NCBI RefSeq assembly: GCF_000702885.1
Contig: NZ_JNKO01000012.1
Coordinates: forward strand, 34,118 to 98,117
DNA length: 64,000 nucleotides
From: Oribacterium sp. P6A1
Lineage (GTDB): Bacteria; Bacillota; Clostridia; Lachnospirales; Lachnospiraceae
Reading direction: 5' to 3'
In this document: in pieces, positions 1-7,940 of the stretch
Layout of the letters: each line of letters opens with the position of its first letter
Position numbering within the stretch: position 1 is the first letter of the stretch
Translations under genes and position numbers: made by a program
The notes under the pieces: model-generated
Seen by the model: only the letters and a program-made list of their open reading frames with translations
What the model was told of the DNA's origin: nothing
The model's database searches: none

Positions 1-743
1 AGGATTCTTTTTGAAAGTACCGGACTATCCATGGACATCTCAAGTTCATTCTTTGCCAGTACATCTTTTACAGATGCCCTGCTTCGTTCCAGGCTTTCTT
101 TATGGATGGTGAAATCCTCATTTACCTCTACGATACAGTGAACAGCCTGGTGCTCATCATATTTCCTCACATTAGAGCCTTCAAAATATCCCAAATTCAA
201 AATATCTGATTCAAATATTCCCACACCTGGCTCAGGAACAGGTCCCTCCGGAATTTCCAGATACTCTTTTACAGAGTACCGCAGCATCGAATCAGCATAG
301 GGAATCTCAAAGGCAGAATTCTCCGGCCATACGGAAGGCTTTCCGTTCCTTACCTCCAGCGGCATCCAGATGATAGCAGGCCTCATGGTAAGCTCACAGA
401 AGCTGTCAGCTCTCCTGATATCCGATGCGTCATGGCTTCTGTGCCGAAGAAAATGAAGAAGTCTCATACTTTCATGTATCTCTCTTTCCAGCTCATCACA
501 GCGCCGGTCAAGTATCCTTACTTCATCCTCACTGTGAAGAAGCCTCAGGATCTCCTCCTGGCTAAGCCCGCTCTTTCTGTAATTTCTGTAATCTAAAATA
601 GCCGATACGTCCGACATGCTGTAGGACCTGTATCGACCTTTTCTGCCCCCTGAAGGCGAAAGCACTCCCTGCTGCTCCAAGAAACGAATGCCGCTTGGAG
701 ACAGCCCTGTCATTTTTGCTATAGTTCCGATTTTGAATTCCAT
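1..743 (-). CDS. MerR-family transcriptional regulator (3' end cut by window edge)
   Basis: The reading frame opens at an ATG at 743 preceded by GGAG with a 6-base spacer, and stays open to the first base, so the C-terminus lies outside the window. The N-terminus (MEFKIGTIAKMTGLSPSGIR, then a segment ending in SYSMSDVSAIL) matches the MerR winged helix-turn-helix plan, followed by the usual dimer helix region (SGLSQEEILRLL). The remaining 150 or so residues would be the effector-binding half and resemble no ligand domain I can name with confidence. MerR proteins are cytoplasmic dimers that twist promoters with long spacers, and a candidate of that type lies just upstream (845-875). Seen: HTH and open frame. 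Inferred: autoregulation. The effector is unknown; there is no proof of a link to the cobalamin genes next door. Confidence 0.85.
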   Translation of the reverse strand, partial: MEFKIGTIAKMTGLSPSGIRFLEQQGVLSPSGGRKGRYRSYSMSDVSAILDYRNYRKSGLSQEEILRLLHSEDEVRILDRRCDELEREIHESMRLLHFLRHRSHDASDIRRADSFCELTMRPAIIWMPLEVRNGKPSVWPENSAFEIPYADSMLRYSVKEYLEIPEGPVPEPGVGIFESDILNLGYFEGSNVRKYDEHQAVHCIVEVNEDFTIHKESLERSRASVKDVLAKNELEMSMDSPVLSKRI

Positions 744-844
744 GATGATCTCCGGTATATCTGTTTTCCAAATAAATTAATTTGGAAGCATTCTCATAAA
801 TGTGCTCTTCAATAATAAGGATCCGAATTTGTATCGCATATACC

Positions 845-875
845 ATTATCTCCCGAGTATATTTGCCTCAGTCAA
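845..875 (-). promoter_or_regulatory. Candidate MerR-type promoter with 19-bp spacer
   Basis: On the minus strand TTGACT (870-875) and GATAAT (845-850) are separated by 19 bp, and the spacer holds a short GAG/CTC dyad. A 19-20 bp spacer is the hallmark of promoters activated by MerR proteins, and the gene downstream is a merR homologue, so autoregulation is plausible. A further perfect 8-bp inverted repeat (TTCCAAAT/ATTTGGAA) lies at 766-787 in the predicted leader. Prediction by eye only. Confidence 0.4.
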
Positions 876-906
876 GTGGTAAATACGCCGCATCACTGCC
901 GGATGT

Positions 907-1512
907 TTACAGCTCTACCCCAACTCTTGCCTTGATCCCATCATCATAGGGATGCTTGTCCTTGACCATATTGGTGACATAATCCGCCATGGACAGGATG
1001 GTAATGTCGGGATCCCGGCCTGTCAGTATGACCTCCACATTTTCCGGAACCCTCAAAAGAAAGTGGGTCAGAAGATCCCGATCCAGAAGGTCTTTATTCA
1101 CCGCATCAAGTATCTCATCAAATATGAACATAGCCTCTATATCCGTTTTAAAAGGCTCTCCCTGCATGATGATCCCGTTCTTCCTTAGTCTTTTTTCGGA
1201 AGCTATCTGCTTTTTCACCTGATTTTTCAGACTTATCTTCATGGTCTTTAGAGCCTTTACGAACATGGCATCACAGTCTTTTCTGGTGATCCTAAGCTCC
1301 TCATAGGACATCTTTCCTGTCCAGCCGAAAAAATGCTCGGGAAAAAGAACCAGCACTCCCGGAATCTTCTCCAGGATGCCGATCTCTCCGGACATACCGT
1401 CCTTCAGGAACTGACAAAAGACCACCGGCACATTATGTCCGGCAGCCCTTACAGCAGCTCCCACAGCCGCGGTGGTCTTCCCTTTTCCGTTTCCCTGATA
1501 TATATGAATCAT
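907..1512 (-). CDS. cobO: Corrinoid adenosyltransferase, CobO/CobA (BtuR) type
   Basis: Transfers the 5'-deoxyadenosyl group of ATP to cob(I)yrinic acid a,c-diamide or other corrinoids, in the cytoplasm. The 201-residue length suits the family. The P-loop is at the extreme N-terminus (GNGKGKTTAAVGAA, residues 7-20), as in CobA/CobO, followed by VFCQFLKDG, FIFDEILDAVN (Walker B-like, about residue 129) and the late motif EVILTGRDP. A C-terminal arm ending KARVGVEL is typical. It is followed by the merR gene and preceded by cbiP, but the cbiP terminator (1621-1656) and an extended -10 promoter (1541-1549) suggest its own transcript. A charged stretch at residues 90-115 is slightly longer than usual. 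Confidence 0.93.
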   Translation of the reverse strand: MIHIYQGNGKGKTTAAVGAAVRAAGHNVPVVFCQFLKDGMSGEIGILEKIPGVLVLFPEHFFGWTGKMSYEELRITRKDCDAMFVKALKTMKISLKNQVKKQIASEKRLRKNGIIMQGEPFKTDIEAMFIFDEILDAVNKDLLDRDLLTHFLLRVPENVEVILTGRDPDITILSMADYVTNMVKDKHPYDDGIKARVGVEL

Positions 1513-1540
1513 CTTAATGCCTTTCCCTTTTTATCTTCAC

Positions 1541-1549
1541 ATTATAGCA
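1541..1549 (-). promoter_or_regulatory. Extended -10 promoter of cobO
   Basis: The minus strand carries TGCTATAAT, a perfect extended -10 element, about 30 bp upstream of the cobO start codon and downstream of the cbiP terminator. No good -35 was seen, which is normal for extended -10 promoters. A second TATAAT with TTGACA upstream lies about 45 bp further away, but the spacing between them is only 10 bp. Confidence 0.5.
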
Positions 1550-1620
1550 TATCGTAAGAAAACAACGTTCATTTACTTCTGTGTATTATATCGCGGAACC
1601 TGTCAAAAAATTTGATGCTA

Positions 1621-1656
1621 AAAAACACAAAAAAGACATTCCCCAAAAGGAATGTC
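1621..1656 (-). terminator. Intrinsic terminator after cbiP
   Basis: A perfect 8-bp stem GACATTCC/GGAATGTC (1635-1642 with 1649-1656) is followed on the minus strand by a T-rich tract (TTTTTTGTGTTTTT). It lies 22 bp beyond the cbiP stop codon. Confidence 0.8.
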
Positions 1657-1677
1657 TCAAAAGCGGATATTTCAGGA

Positions 1678-3285
1678 TCAGTTTTCAAGCCCCATGATCC
1701 GATACACTTTATCCATATCAAGAGACTCTCTCAGCACAGAAGCCAGCTTATCATACTGCTCCTCCTTGAAATCCTCATACCGTAATTCTGTTATATGTTC
1801 GCGGTTTATACCCTTTTTCCCGAATAAAATCTGAAGAAATGCTTCCCGGAGCTCATCACTGTCAAAAAAGCCATGAATGTAGGTTCCGAAGACATTACCG
1901 ACAGAATCAATGTATCTGTTTTCTGATCCTGCCCCGTAAGTTCTTCCCATGTGAATCTCATAGCCTGTGACAGTCTTACCGTTGAGCCAGGAAAACACAC
2001 CGGAAAGTCCGGAAAGTTCCTCTGTAACTCTGGTTCTTGTCTTCTCTTCGGCAAATTCTGTCACCAACGGCAAAAGTCCAAGCCCCCGGGCCGCTGTTCC
2101 GGGAACAGTTTCCGCACCGGACTCATCCACGATACTTTCCCCAAGCATCTGATAACCTCCGCAGATTCCTATGATCATAGTTCCGGCATGATGCTTCTGA
2201 AGAATCTTCGCTTCAAGTCCCGTAGCCCTGAGCCACTCCATGTCCCTGATGGTGCTCTTGGTTCCCGGAAGTATGATAAGGTCAGGCTCTCCCAGCTCAC
2301 GTACCTTCGTAACGTATCGAAGTGACACTCCGGGTTCTGTGGATAATGCAGTAAAGTCTGTAAAATTGCTGATCCTCGGAAGACGGATAACCGCTATATC
2401 AAGAAGTGATGTGATTGATTCATTAAAACCGAGCGCATCACCGTGCCCGGTTTTTTTATCTGATCCACTGCCATGACAACTCTCGTTTTTCGCTTCTTTG
2501 CACATTCCGGCATCCGAATCCGGCATTTTCCTGATATATCTTCTCACATTCAGCTGCTCCGAAAGAGAATCCTCATCGTCTATCACCACATCCATATATG
2601 GCACGACTCCGAGAATTTCCTTCCCTGTTCTGTCCCTCAGGATATCGAGCCCCGGATCAAGTATGGTCTTGTCGCCTCTGAACTTATTTATGATCAGCCC
2701 CTTAATCCGCGCCTTCTCGTAATCTTCCAGCAGCTCGATGGTTCCGTAGAGCTGTGCAAATACTCCGCCCCTGTCTATATCACCCACCAGCAGCACCGGC
2801 GCATCCGCAAGCTCTGCCATGCCCATGTTGACGATATCATCATCCCTCAGGTTCACCTCCGCAGGACTCCCCGCTCCCTCGATCACGATGATGTCGTAGT
2901 CCTCTGAAAGCTTATCATAGGCTTCCCGAACTACAGGAATCAGCTGTTTCTTATGTTTATAATACTCCCGCGCGGTCATGTTGCTGCTGACTTTCCCGTT
3001 GATGATCACCTGAGAACCGACATCGGTGGTGGGCTTCAATAGTATGGGATTCATAAGAACAGATGGCTTAATGCCGGCGGCCTCCGCCTGAACCACCTGA
3101 GCACGGCCCATCTCCAGTCCTTCATCGGTTATAAAGCTGTTCAGCGCCATGTTCTGAGACTTAAACGGAGCTACTCTGTATCCGTCCTGATGGAAAATGC
3201 GGCATAGACCTGCTGCAATGAGACTCTTTCCGGCATTGGACATGGTCCCCTGTATCATGATGGCTTTTGCTCTTTTCTTCTCCAT
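1678..3285 (-). CDS. cbiP: Cobyric acid synthase (CbiP/CobQ)
   Basis: ATP- and glutamine-dependent amidation of the b, d, e and g carboxylates of adenosyl-cobyrinic acid a,c-diamide. The N-terminal dethiobiotin-synthetase-like domain has the P-loop variant [17 protein letters not shown] (residues 13-29) and the family motif [11 protein letters not shown]. The C-terminal class I glutamine amidotransferase carries the nucleophile in [10 protein letters not shown] and the late histidine in GTYIHGFFD. At 535 residues it is about 30 longer than typical, because of a hydrophilic insert rich in Ser, Lys, Gly and Asp at about residues 255-290. The start ATG at 3285 has AAGGGAAA upstream. It is monocistronic or last in a short unit, with a terminator downstream. 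Confidence 0.95.
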   Translation of the reverse strand: MEKKRAKAIMIQGTMSNAGKSLIAAGLCRIFHQDGYRVAPFKSQNMALNSFITDEGLEMGRAQVVQAEAAGIKPSVLMNPILLKPTTDVGSQVIINGKVSSNMTAREYYKHKKQLIPVVREAYDKLSEDYDIIVIEGAGSPAEVNLRDDDIVNMGMAELADAPVLLVGDIDRGGVFAQLYGTIELLEDYEKARIKGLIINKFRGDKTILDPGLDILRDRTGKEILGVVPYMDVVIDDEDSLSEQLNVRRYIRKMPDSDAGMCKEAKNESCHGSGSDKKTGHGDALGFNESITSLLDIAVIRLPRISNFTDFTALSTEPGVSLRYVTKVRELGEPDLIILPGTKSTIRDMEWLRATGLEAKILQKHHAGTMIIGICGGYQMLGESIVDESGAETVPGTAARGLGLLPLVTEFAEEKTRTRVTEELSGLSGVFSWLNGKTVTGYEIHMGRTYGAGSENRYIDSVGNVFGTYIHGFFDSDELREAFLQILFGKKGINREHITELRYEDFKEEQYDKLASVLRESLDMDKVYRIMGLEN

Positions 3286-3429
3286 TAGTTTCCCTTTTTA
3301 AATTCTAAATTGTGATGCGGATGACTGCGGATGACTAAAGTTATATCCCATCCTTTTGCACTCCAAAGTCGTCAAAACGACCTTTGTAAACTGATATGCG
3401 AAGTTCTGTTATTCCGCTCAGAAATTAAT

Positions 3430-3523
3430 TCTCGAAATCAGCTTGCAGTGTCAGCTCTTATAATCACTTCTCGGAATCAGCTTATAATGTCAGCTCTTAT
3501 AATTACTTCTCGGAATCAGCTCT
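3430..3523. repeat. 39-bp tandem repeat, about 2.4 copies, duplicating the 3' end of the upstream gene
   Basis: Copies begin at 3430, 3469 and 3508 with an exact 39-bp period (13 codons); the unit starts TCTCGGAATCAGC. On the minus strand the unit encodes the last residues of the 3490-4689 lipoprotein (LIPRSNYKS), its stop codon, and then LIPRSDYKS plus a stop again. The repeat is therefore a serial duplication of a gene terminus including the stop codon, ending in the 5' leader of cbiP. Confidence 0.75.
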
Positions 3524-4689
3524 TCTCCTCCGAAAAAAGACTTTCTGATTCCATCATCATTTGTTAAGACGAAGCCCAAATCTCCCGCTTCTTTCCAGTA
3601 AAGATCATTTTCAAAATACCTGTCACCGCTGATCACCGATCCCGGGCTCTTATATGCTTCCCTGTCCTCATGGCTATGGTATTCGTGTTTCAGGAACTCA
3701 GAATCTTTGTCTGCATAGATCGTAAAATCAAAGATATGTTCCCGGTCAGGAAAGGTAATGAGATATCCGTTTTCTGTTTTTTCAAAAGACAGGTCATTAA
3801 AATCGCTCTCCCGGCCTTCTATTACCTTAATTTCTCCCTTTTCTTCCTTCTCGACCCAGTAGGTTTCCTTCATACGGATACGAATATCCGGATCATCCAC
3901 CTGACGGAAACAGTATCTGTGATAAACTGCACGGCCGCTGTAGGTGGATATATCTTCATAAGAATCATAAAGGTCAAAGTTTTCAAAGAACAATCCGTTT
4001 TCTTCCCGTTCTTTCACCCAAAAAGCCATACTGTATTTCTCCAGAACAGCTTCATCCGGAACACTGATGGTACCTCCGATTCCAATCACCTGCCTGTTTT
4101 CTTTATTGCGGACAAATTCATCAAGGATTTTACGGACATCATCGTCGGCGGCATCCTCCAGCTTCACTACCAGTTCTCCGGGAAGCCAGACTTCGTCTGA
4201 TAATGTTTCATTATAAATTTTATTTTTGGTTCCTGCCGGTATGCGAAATCCGGTACCAAGTCTCATTACATCGCAGTCTTCCCTGAATTTTTCAAGATCC
4301 AGTACTTCATAAACGTAATCCAGACACACTTCGTTAAACAGGCTGTTGTCATATGCGATATATATCCCGCCGGATGCTGTATCCACCAGATAGTCCCGGG
4401 GTTCACCTTTATCGGAAAATGTTCCCAAAACAAGGTCTGTAAGATAGTGGGGACCGCTGGGAATCATAATTACATATCCTTCGGAAGAAAGAACCTCTCG
4501 TCCTGTCATGTTCTTATCCAGCCATTCCTGCATCTGCTTTCCGCCGGTTTCTTCCAGGTTTTTCTTGTCTTCCTCCTCATACTGGGGACCGCGACAGCTG
4601 GAAAAACCGCATGATACAAGGAAGATCACAACTACGAGACTTGCAAAAAACAGTAGTCTTTTATTTCTCATTCTTTGATATAGAAACAT
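3490..4689 (-). CDS. Predicted lipoprotein, paralogue of its upstream neighbour
   Basis: 399 residues, not assigned to a known family. The N-terminus has a basic stretch and a hydrophobic segment (RLLFFASLVVVIFLVSCG) with a lipobox-like LVSC at about residues 24-27, so it is probably anchored to the outer face of the membrane. The segment after it (QEWLDKNMTGREVLSS, then GPHYLTDLVLGTFSD and RDYLVD) aligns with the neighbour at 4661-5503 (EEWIGVNCPDGKVLS, GPIFLTGFVEGEFSD, YDYLMN), so the two are tandem paralogues. The start at 4689 has GGAG 9 bases upstream and overlaps the end of the neighbour by 29 bp, implying translational coupling. Its 3' end is tandemly duplicated (3430-3523). Inserted among cobalamin genes; function unknown. 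Confidence 0.75.
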   Translation of the reverse strand: MFLYQRMRNKRLLFFASLVVVIFLVSCGFSSCRGPQYEEEDKKNLEETGGKQMQEWLDKNMTGREVLSSEGYVIMIPSGPHYLTDLVLGTFSDKGEPRDYLVDTASGGIYIAYDNSLFNEVCLDYVYEVLDLEKFREDCDVMRLGTGFRIPAGTKNKIYNETLSDEVWLPGELVVKLEDAADDDVRKILDEFVRNKENRQVIGIGGTISVPDEAVLEKYSMAFWVKEREENGLFFENFDLYDSYEDISTYSGRAVYHRYCFRQVDDPDIRIRMKETYWVEKEEKGEIKVIEGRESDFNDLSFEKTENGYLITFPDREHIFDFTIYADKDSEFLKHEYHSHEDREAYKSPGSVISGDRYFENDLYWKEAGDLGFVLTNDDGIRKSFFGGEELIPRSNYKS

Positions 4690-5503
4690 TTCTTTCGTCT
4701 CCGTTTTGATTGAAATCCATCTGCTCCTTATCTGTATTTAAAATCAGTCGTTCAAAATATAAACCGTATTCTTTTTCAATGCTTTCTATATTGTCAATTG
4801 TATAACTCGACAGATCTGTTTCCTCGGGTACATAAGCATTCATACCGACAACGATCAGATCCTTTCGATCTCTGTCCCTGACGAACTCCTTCACATCTCC
4901 ATCAGAAAGCACAAGAGAGGCCGGAAGATACCCGTGGGTCTCCATATTAGTCAGCCAGAATCCCAGAGCTCCTTCTTTCAGTTTATCGTTTGTCTCAACT
5001 CCCTGTTTATCAGCCTTATCAACCATGATCCAATCATCCATTCCCATTGAGAGCACGAATGACATATTGCTGTATTCAGACTTATCCAATATCAATTCAT
5101 CTACTCCGAGCCCCTCTTCTACAAGAGACCGGCATTCATCATAAAACTCCTGTCTCTTTTTTGCTCCCGGATCAAGATACAGTTCCCCATTCTGTACATT
5201 CATCAGGTAATCGTAAGTTTCTCTGCCGTCTGAAAACTCTCCTTCAACAAAACCCGTCAGGAATATGGGGCCGCCGGTAAGCTGACAGAAGCTGTTTTCC
5301 ATGGATAAAACCTTTCCGTCCGGACAGTTTACACCTATCCATTCCTCCATCTTTTCTTCTCCGGTCTTAAGTTCATCCGCAGCTTCTTCTTTTGTATAAT
5401 GCTCCCTTAGTTCCTTTGTCATATCCACGTTGCAGCCTGTAAGCATCAGGCCGGACACTGTAACTGTAAGAAAACCGATTATTATTTTTTTGATCCCTGT
5501 CAT
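4661..5503 (-). CDS. Predicted lipoprotein, paralogue of its downstream neighbour
   Basis: 280 residues from the ATG at 5503, which has AAGGAGGG upstream. An open frame extends to 5611, but the signal peptide starts at 5503: MTGIKKIIIGFLTVTVSG, then LMLTGC as a convincing lipobox (Cys about residue 23). The mature part shares the EEW...GKVLS, GPIFLTGFVEGEFSD and YDYLMN blocks with the protein at 3490-4689, then diverges. No enzymatic motif was recognised. It lies between the cobD decarboxylase gene and its paralogue, with one copy of the 78-bp hairpin repeat upstream. Probably an extracytoplasmic lipoprotein; substrate or partner unknown. Confidence 0.75.
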   Translation of the reverse strand: MTGIKKIIIGFLTVTVSGLMLTGCNVDMTKELREHYTKEEAADELKTGEEKMEEWIGVNCPDGKVLSMENSFCQLTGGPIFLTGFVEGEFSDGRETYDYLMNVQNGELYLDPGAKKRQEFYDECRSLVEEGLGVDELILDKSEYSNMSFVLSMGMDDWIMVDKADKQGVETNDKLKEGALGFWLTNMETHGYLPASLVLSDGDVKEFVRDRDRKDLIVVGMNAYVPEETDLSSYTIDNIESIEKEYGLYFERLILNTDKEQMDFNQNGDERNVSISKNEK

Positions 5504-5677
5504 ATAAAACAAATGCCCTCCTTTACTTCCTTCATTTACTTGTCTGCATAATGCGTCGATTAAAATCAAAAACTGTGCTGCTGTATTCCGGATTCCCGAG
5601 GAATCTGCCACATATACATTATATTATGACATGAGTGTCCAAAGCCGACGACGAATCATTTCGCGCAGAGAGCTACA

Positions 5678-5755
5678 GGGAACATCAGTCCATTGAGTTC
5701 GCTTCGTGAAAGACTTATGCTATATGCCAGGTTCCTGCGAAACCTGTCACGAGAC
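5678..5755 (-). repeat. 78-bp two-hairpin repeat, copy A
   Basis: Starts directly after the cobD stop codon on the minus strand. Hairpin 1 is CAGGTT/AACCTG with a 7-base loop; hairpin 2 is CATAAGTC/GACTGATG with one mismatch and a loop containing CACGAAGCGAA; the unit ends GTTCCC. The second full copy (45401-45478) has exactly the same length and keeps both stems by paired base changes. A shorter relative lies at 22627-22686. There is no T-tract, so it is not an ordinary terminator. Confidence 0.65.
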
Positions 5756-7012
5756 TCACGATTCTCCCATTTGTTTTTTCATGTTCTTCCATGTCTCTAT
5801 CAGCTCGGCATTTTCCTCATGCCTTCGTACACAGATTCTGAAGAATCTTCCATCAAGTCCTGAAAAATCCCCGCAGCTTCTTATGAGTATCCCTTTTTCT
5901 ATAAGTTTTTCCTTCAGATCAGTAACATCTTGAGATACTCTGAAAAGAATGAAATTAGATTCTGATTCAATATTATATATCTTTTCTGCAAGCCGGTTTC
6001 TCAGGATTTCATCAATCAGAAATTTCCGTTCTTCTTTTATTATTTGCCTCGTTTTCTTGAGGTATTCACCATCAGAAAGCGCAGCCACTCCCGCCATCTG
6101 CGCAGGTGTATTTATCTCCCATGGTGACATGTTTTCTCTTATTTTACTAATCAGCTCCTGATTTTCAGTAACCAGATATCCAAGCCTTAATCCCGGCATA
6201 CCATATATCTTTGTAAATGCCCGGAGGACTATGAGATGTCTCCCAATCCCGTTCTCTACATCAAATCCACTATCTATAGTTCTATTTTTTTCATTATAAA
6301 CTATTTCGCTTTGGGATTTTAATACAGAACCCATACTACATTCAGCCGTATTGAAGAACGATTTTGTAGTATTCCTATTACATTCCGTTAAATTCCTTTT
6401 CTTCGATCTTTTTCTGATCTCCGGAATCATCGAATACACTTCTTCACAGGAACTGAATGGCAGGAAACATTCATCCACTATTAACCAAATTGAGTTCTTC
6501 ATGCAAACCTCATAAATGCGAAGAAGCATCTCCTTTGGAATCATGCCTCCGTCGGGATTATTCGGATTACATAAAAAAACGGCAGACCCTGCTGCCATTT
6601 TTTCTATCTGTTCAATGAAATTCTCCGTAGCTTCATCCGTAAAGCAGAAGGCGTCCTTCTCATAAAGAACAAACTCCTGAACCTCTGAACCACTCCTTAC
6701 GGCAGCTTCACTGTACTCGGAAAAAGAAGGTGCCGAAACCAGGACCTTTTCCGGTCTTATCACCTGCATGAGACGGTATATGAGATCCGCGGCACCATTT
6801 CCGAAAAGAAGATTCCTTTCAGGCACATCGAGATATTTCGATAATGATTCCCTCAGCTCTCTTTGATCCCAATCCGGATAGCCGGTACAGAGCTCCACTC
6901 CTCTTTTTGCCGCTTCCTTTGCTGATTCAGGCATACCCAAAGGATTGATATTCACAGAATAATCAAGTTTTACCTTATTCCCGTATATGTCACCACCATG
7001 ATTGTAATTCAA
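5756..7012 (-). CDS. cobD: L-threonine-O-3-phosphate decarboxylase (CobD)
   Basis: PLP enzyme making (R)-1-amino-2-propanol phosphate, the linker between the corrin ring and the nucleotide loop. It belongs to the class I aminotransferase fold and shows the CobD signature HGGD at residues 5-8, NINPLG, CNPNNPDG, IVDECFLPF and the PLP-lysine region RAFTKIYGMPGLRLGY. The start is TTG at 7012, since AGGAG lies 7 bases upstream and no better ATG precedes the HGGD motif. At 418 residues it is about 50 longer than typical; the excess is a hydrophilic insert at about residues 200-250, rich in Ser, Asn, Lys and Arg, just before the catalytic lysine segment. It supplies CbiB encoded at 17940-18923. Confidence 0.93.
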   Translation of the reverse strand: MNYNHGGDIYGNKVKLDYSVNINPLGMPESAKEAAKRGVELCTGYPDWDQRELRESLSKYLDVPERNLLFGNGAADLIYRLMQVIRPEKVLVSAPSFSEYSEAAVRSGSEVQEFVLYEKDAFCFTDEATENFIEQIEKMAAGSAVFLCNPNNPDGGMIPKEMLLRIYEVCMKNSIWLIVDECFLPFSSCEEVYSMIPEIRKRSKKRNLTECNRNTTKSFFNTAECSMGSVLKSQSEIVYNEKNRTIDSGFDVENGIGRHLIVLRAFTKIYGMPGLRLGYLVTENQELISKIRENMSPWEINTPAQMAGVAALSDGEYLKKTRQIIKEERKFLIDEILRNRLAEKIYNIESESNFILFRVSQDVTDLKEKLIEKGILIRSCGDFSGLDGRFFRICVRRHEENAELIETWKNMKKQMGES

Positions 7013-7069
7013 TTAATTTCTCCTACTCTACGTTCCTTTTTTTCGAAGACAACCTTGCCATTTATTGTC

Positions 7070-7169
7070 TTACACAGTTCCTTCGAACAGTACCTTTTCA
7101 ACTACTTCATCCCTCTTTTATCAAAAGTTCCTTCCCTTCAAACACAAAAGCGAACTTCTTTATCTTATC
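7070..7169 (-). pseudogene. Two C-terminal remnants of AAA-ATPase/nuclease genes
   Basis: Directly after the stop of the truncated ATPase, a shifted frame at 7107-7169 reads DKIKKFAFVFEGKELLIKEG and a stop, which resembles the end of proteins of the 7171-7899 family. An overlapping frame at 7070-7111 reads EVVEKVLFEGTV and a stop, nearly the C-terminus of the other family (RVEIDDKVLFEGTV at 7941). This looks like the scar of deletions that fused the tails of two related genes. No start sites; not expected to make protein. Confidence 0.6.
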
Positions 7170-7170
7170 C

Positions 7171-7899
7171 TTACTGTTCCGATGAAATCGTCACAATTCT
7201 CAGATTGTTAAGGTCAGAAAACAATGACTCTCGGCTGACTCTTGTGATTCCTGTCAAAAGTGCCTTTTGAAGGTTCGGATTTGTTTTTAATGTCGCATTA
7301 AACATATTCCGCATGAATCCGGAAATTTCATCCCAGTATCCGTTGACATAGGCTTCCTGCATAGGTGTATCGTATTCATCAATCAGGATAATGACCTTTT
7401 TTCCGTAATAATCACTTAGCCACTTACAATAATACCCAAGGCAGCTTGAACTTATCCCGGGATCCATGTCGATACAAATCTTATTGTAAAAATCCAAATC
7501 AGCAGAACTAAACTTACCCTTCATGAATTCCAATGCAGATAAGAGTTTACTGAAGATTATGTTGAATTGCTGTAATGCTCCCTTATAAGTATCTGATTTA
7601 ACATTGGCAAAGGAAACGAAGAGTACCGGCCACTTGCCACACTCCTTCATCATCTCTGTGTCTTCGGAAACATTTGATCCTTTAAAGAGTTCCTCATTGT
7701 TTCCCTGTCTCACCGAGAAGAACTTCTCTACCGTGCTCAGCATCAGTGTTTTTCCGAAACGTCGGGGACGGGTGATCAAAGTGATATCATCGTTACTTCT
7801 CCACCACTCGGATACAAACTTTGTTTTGTCTATATAGAAGTTATTTTGCTCTATGACCTTTTCATAATCCTGTATTCCAAGTCCGACTGTTTTTAACAT
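7171..7899 (-). CDS. Truncated AAA-ATPase (ATPase domain only)
   Basis: 242 residues, about half the length usual for AAA-ATPase/PD-(D/E)XK (DUF1703-type) proteins. Seen: N-terminal YIDKTKFVSEW, an unusual P-loop RPRRFGKTLML (about residues 44-54) and the Walker B line VIILIDEYDTPM (about 170-181), then LTGITRVSRESLFSDLNNL. The frame stops at ISSEQ where family members continue into a linker and a nuclease-like domain; a piece of the expected C-terminus follows in another frame (7107-7169). The start has GAGGTGTAATCAG before ATG at 7899. It is likely a decayed copy; if expressed, it would be an isolated ATPase domain. The family is abundant in Lachnospiraceae and Bacteroidetes and its role is not settled. 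Confidence 0.7.
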   Translation of the reverse strand: MLKTVGLGIQDYEKVIEQNNFYIDKTKFVSEWWRSNDDITLITRPRRFGKTLMLSTVEKFFSVRQGNNEELFKGSNVSEDTEMMKECGKWPVLFVSFANVKSDTYKGALQQFNIIFSKLLSALEFMKGKFSSADLDFYNKICIDMDPGISSSCLGYYCKWLSDYYGKKVIILIDEYDTPMQEAYVNGYWDEISGFMRNMFNATLKTNPNLQKALLTGITRVSRESLFSDLNNLRIVTISSEQ

Positions 7900-7940
7900 C
7901 TGATTACACCTCTTCCCGATTCATTTTTTTCAGATTCATC

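Noticed and set aside
562..846. 94-residue minus-strand frame before cobO's neighbour
   Set aside because: It is in another frame from the merR gene on the same strand; the merR frame has the HTH motif and a ribosome binding site.
2427..2458. Terminator-like hairpin with T-run on the plus strand inside cbiP
   Set aside because: It lies within a coding region in the antisense direction with no plus-strand gene upstream; probably a by-product of the hydrophilic insert.
3331..3567. 78-residue plus-strand frame with internal repeats
   Set aside because: It is the antisense reading of the 39-bp tandem repeat and has no ribosome binding site or protein-like features.
5636..5755. Possible cobalamin riboswitch in the conserved hairpin region after cobD
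   Set aside because: No B12-box core (GCCACTG) or other conserved riboswitch blocks; it is also downstream of cobD and too short. The same applies to 22627-22686 and 45401-45478.
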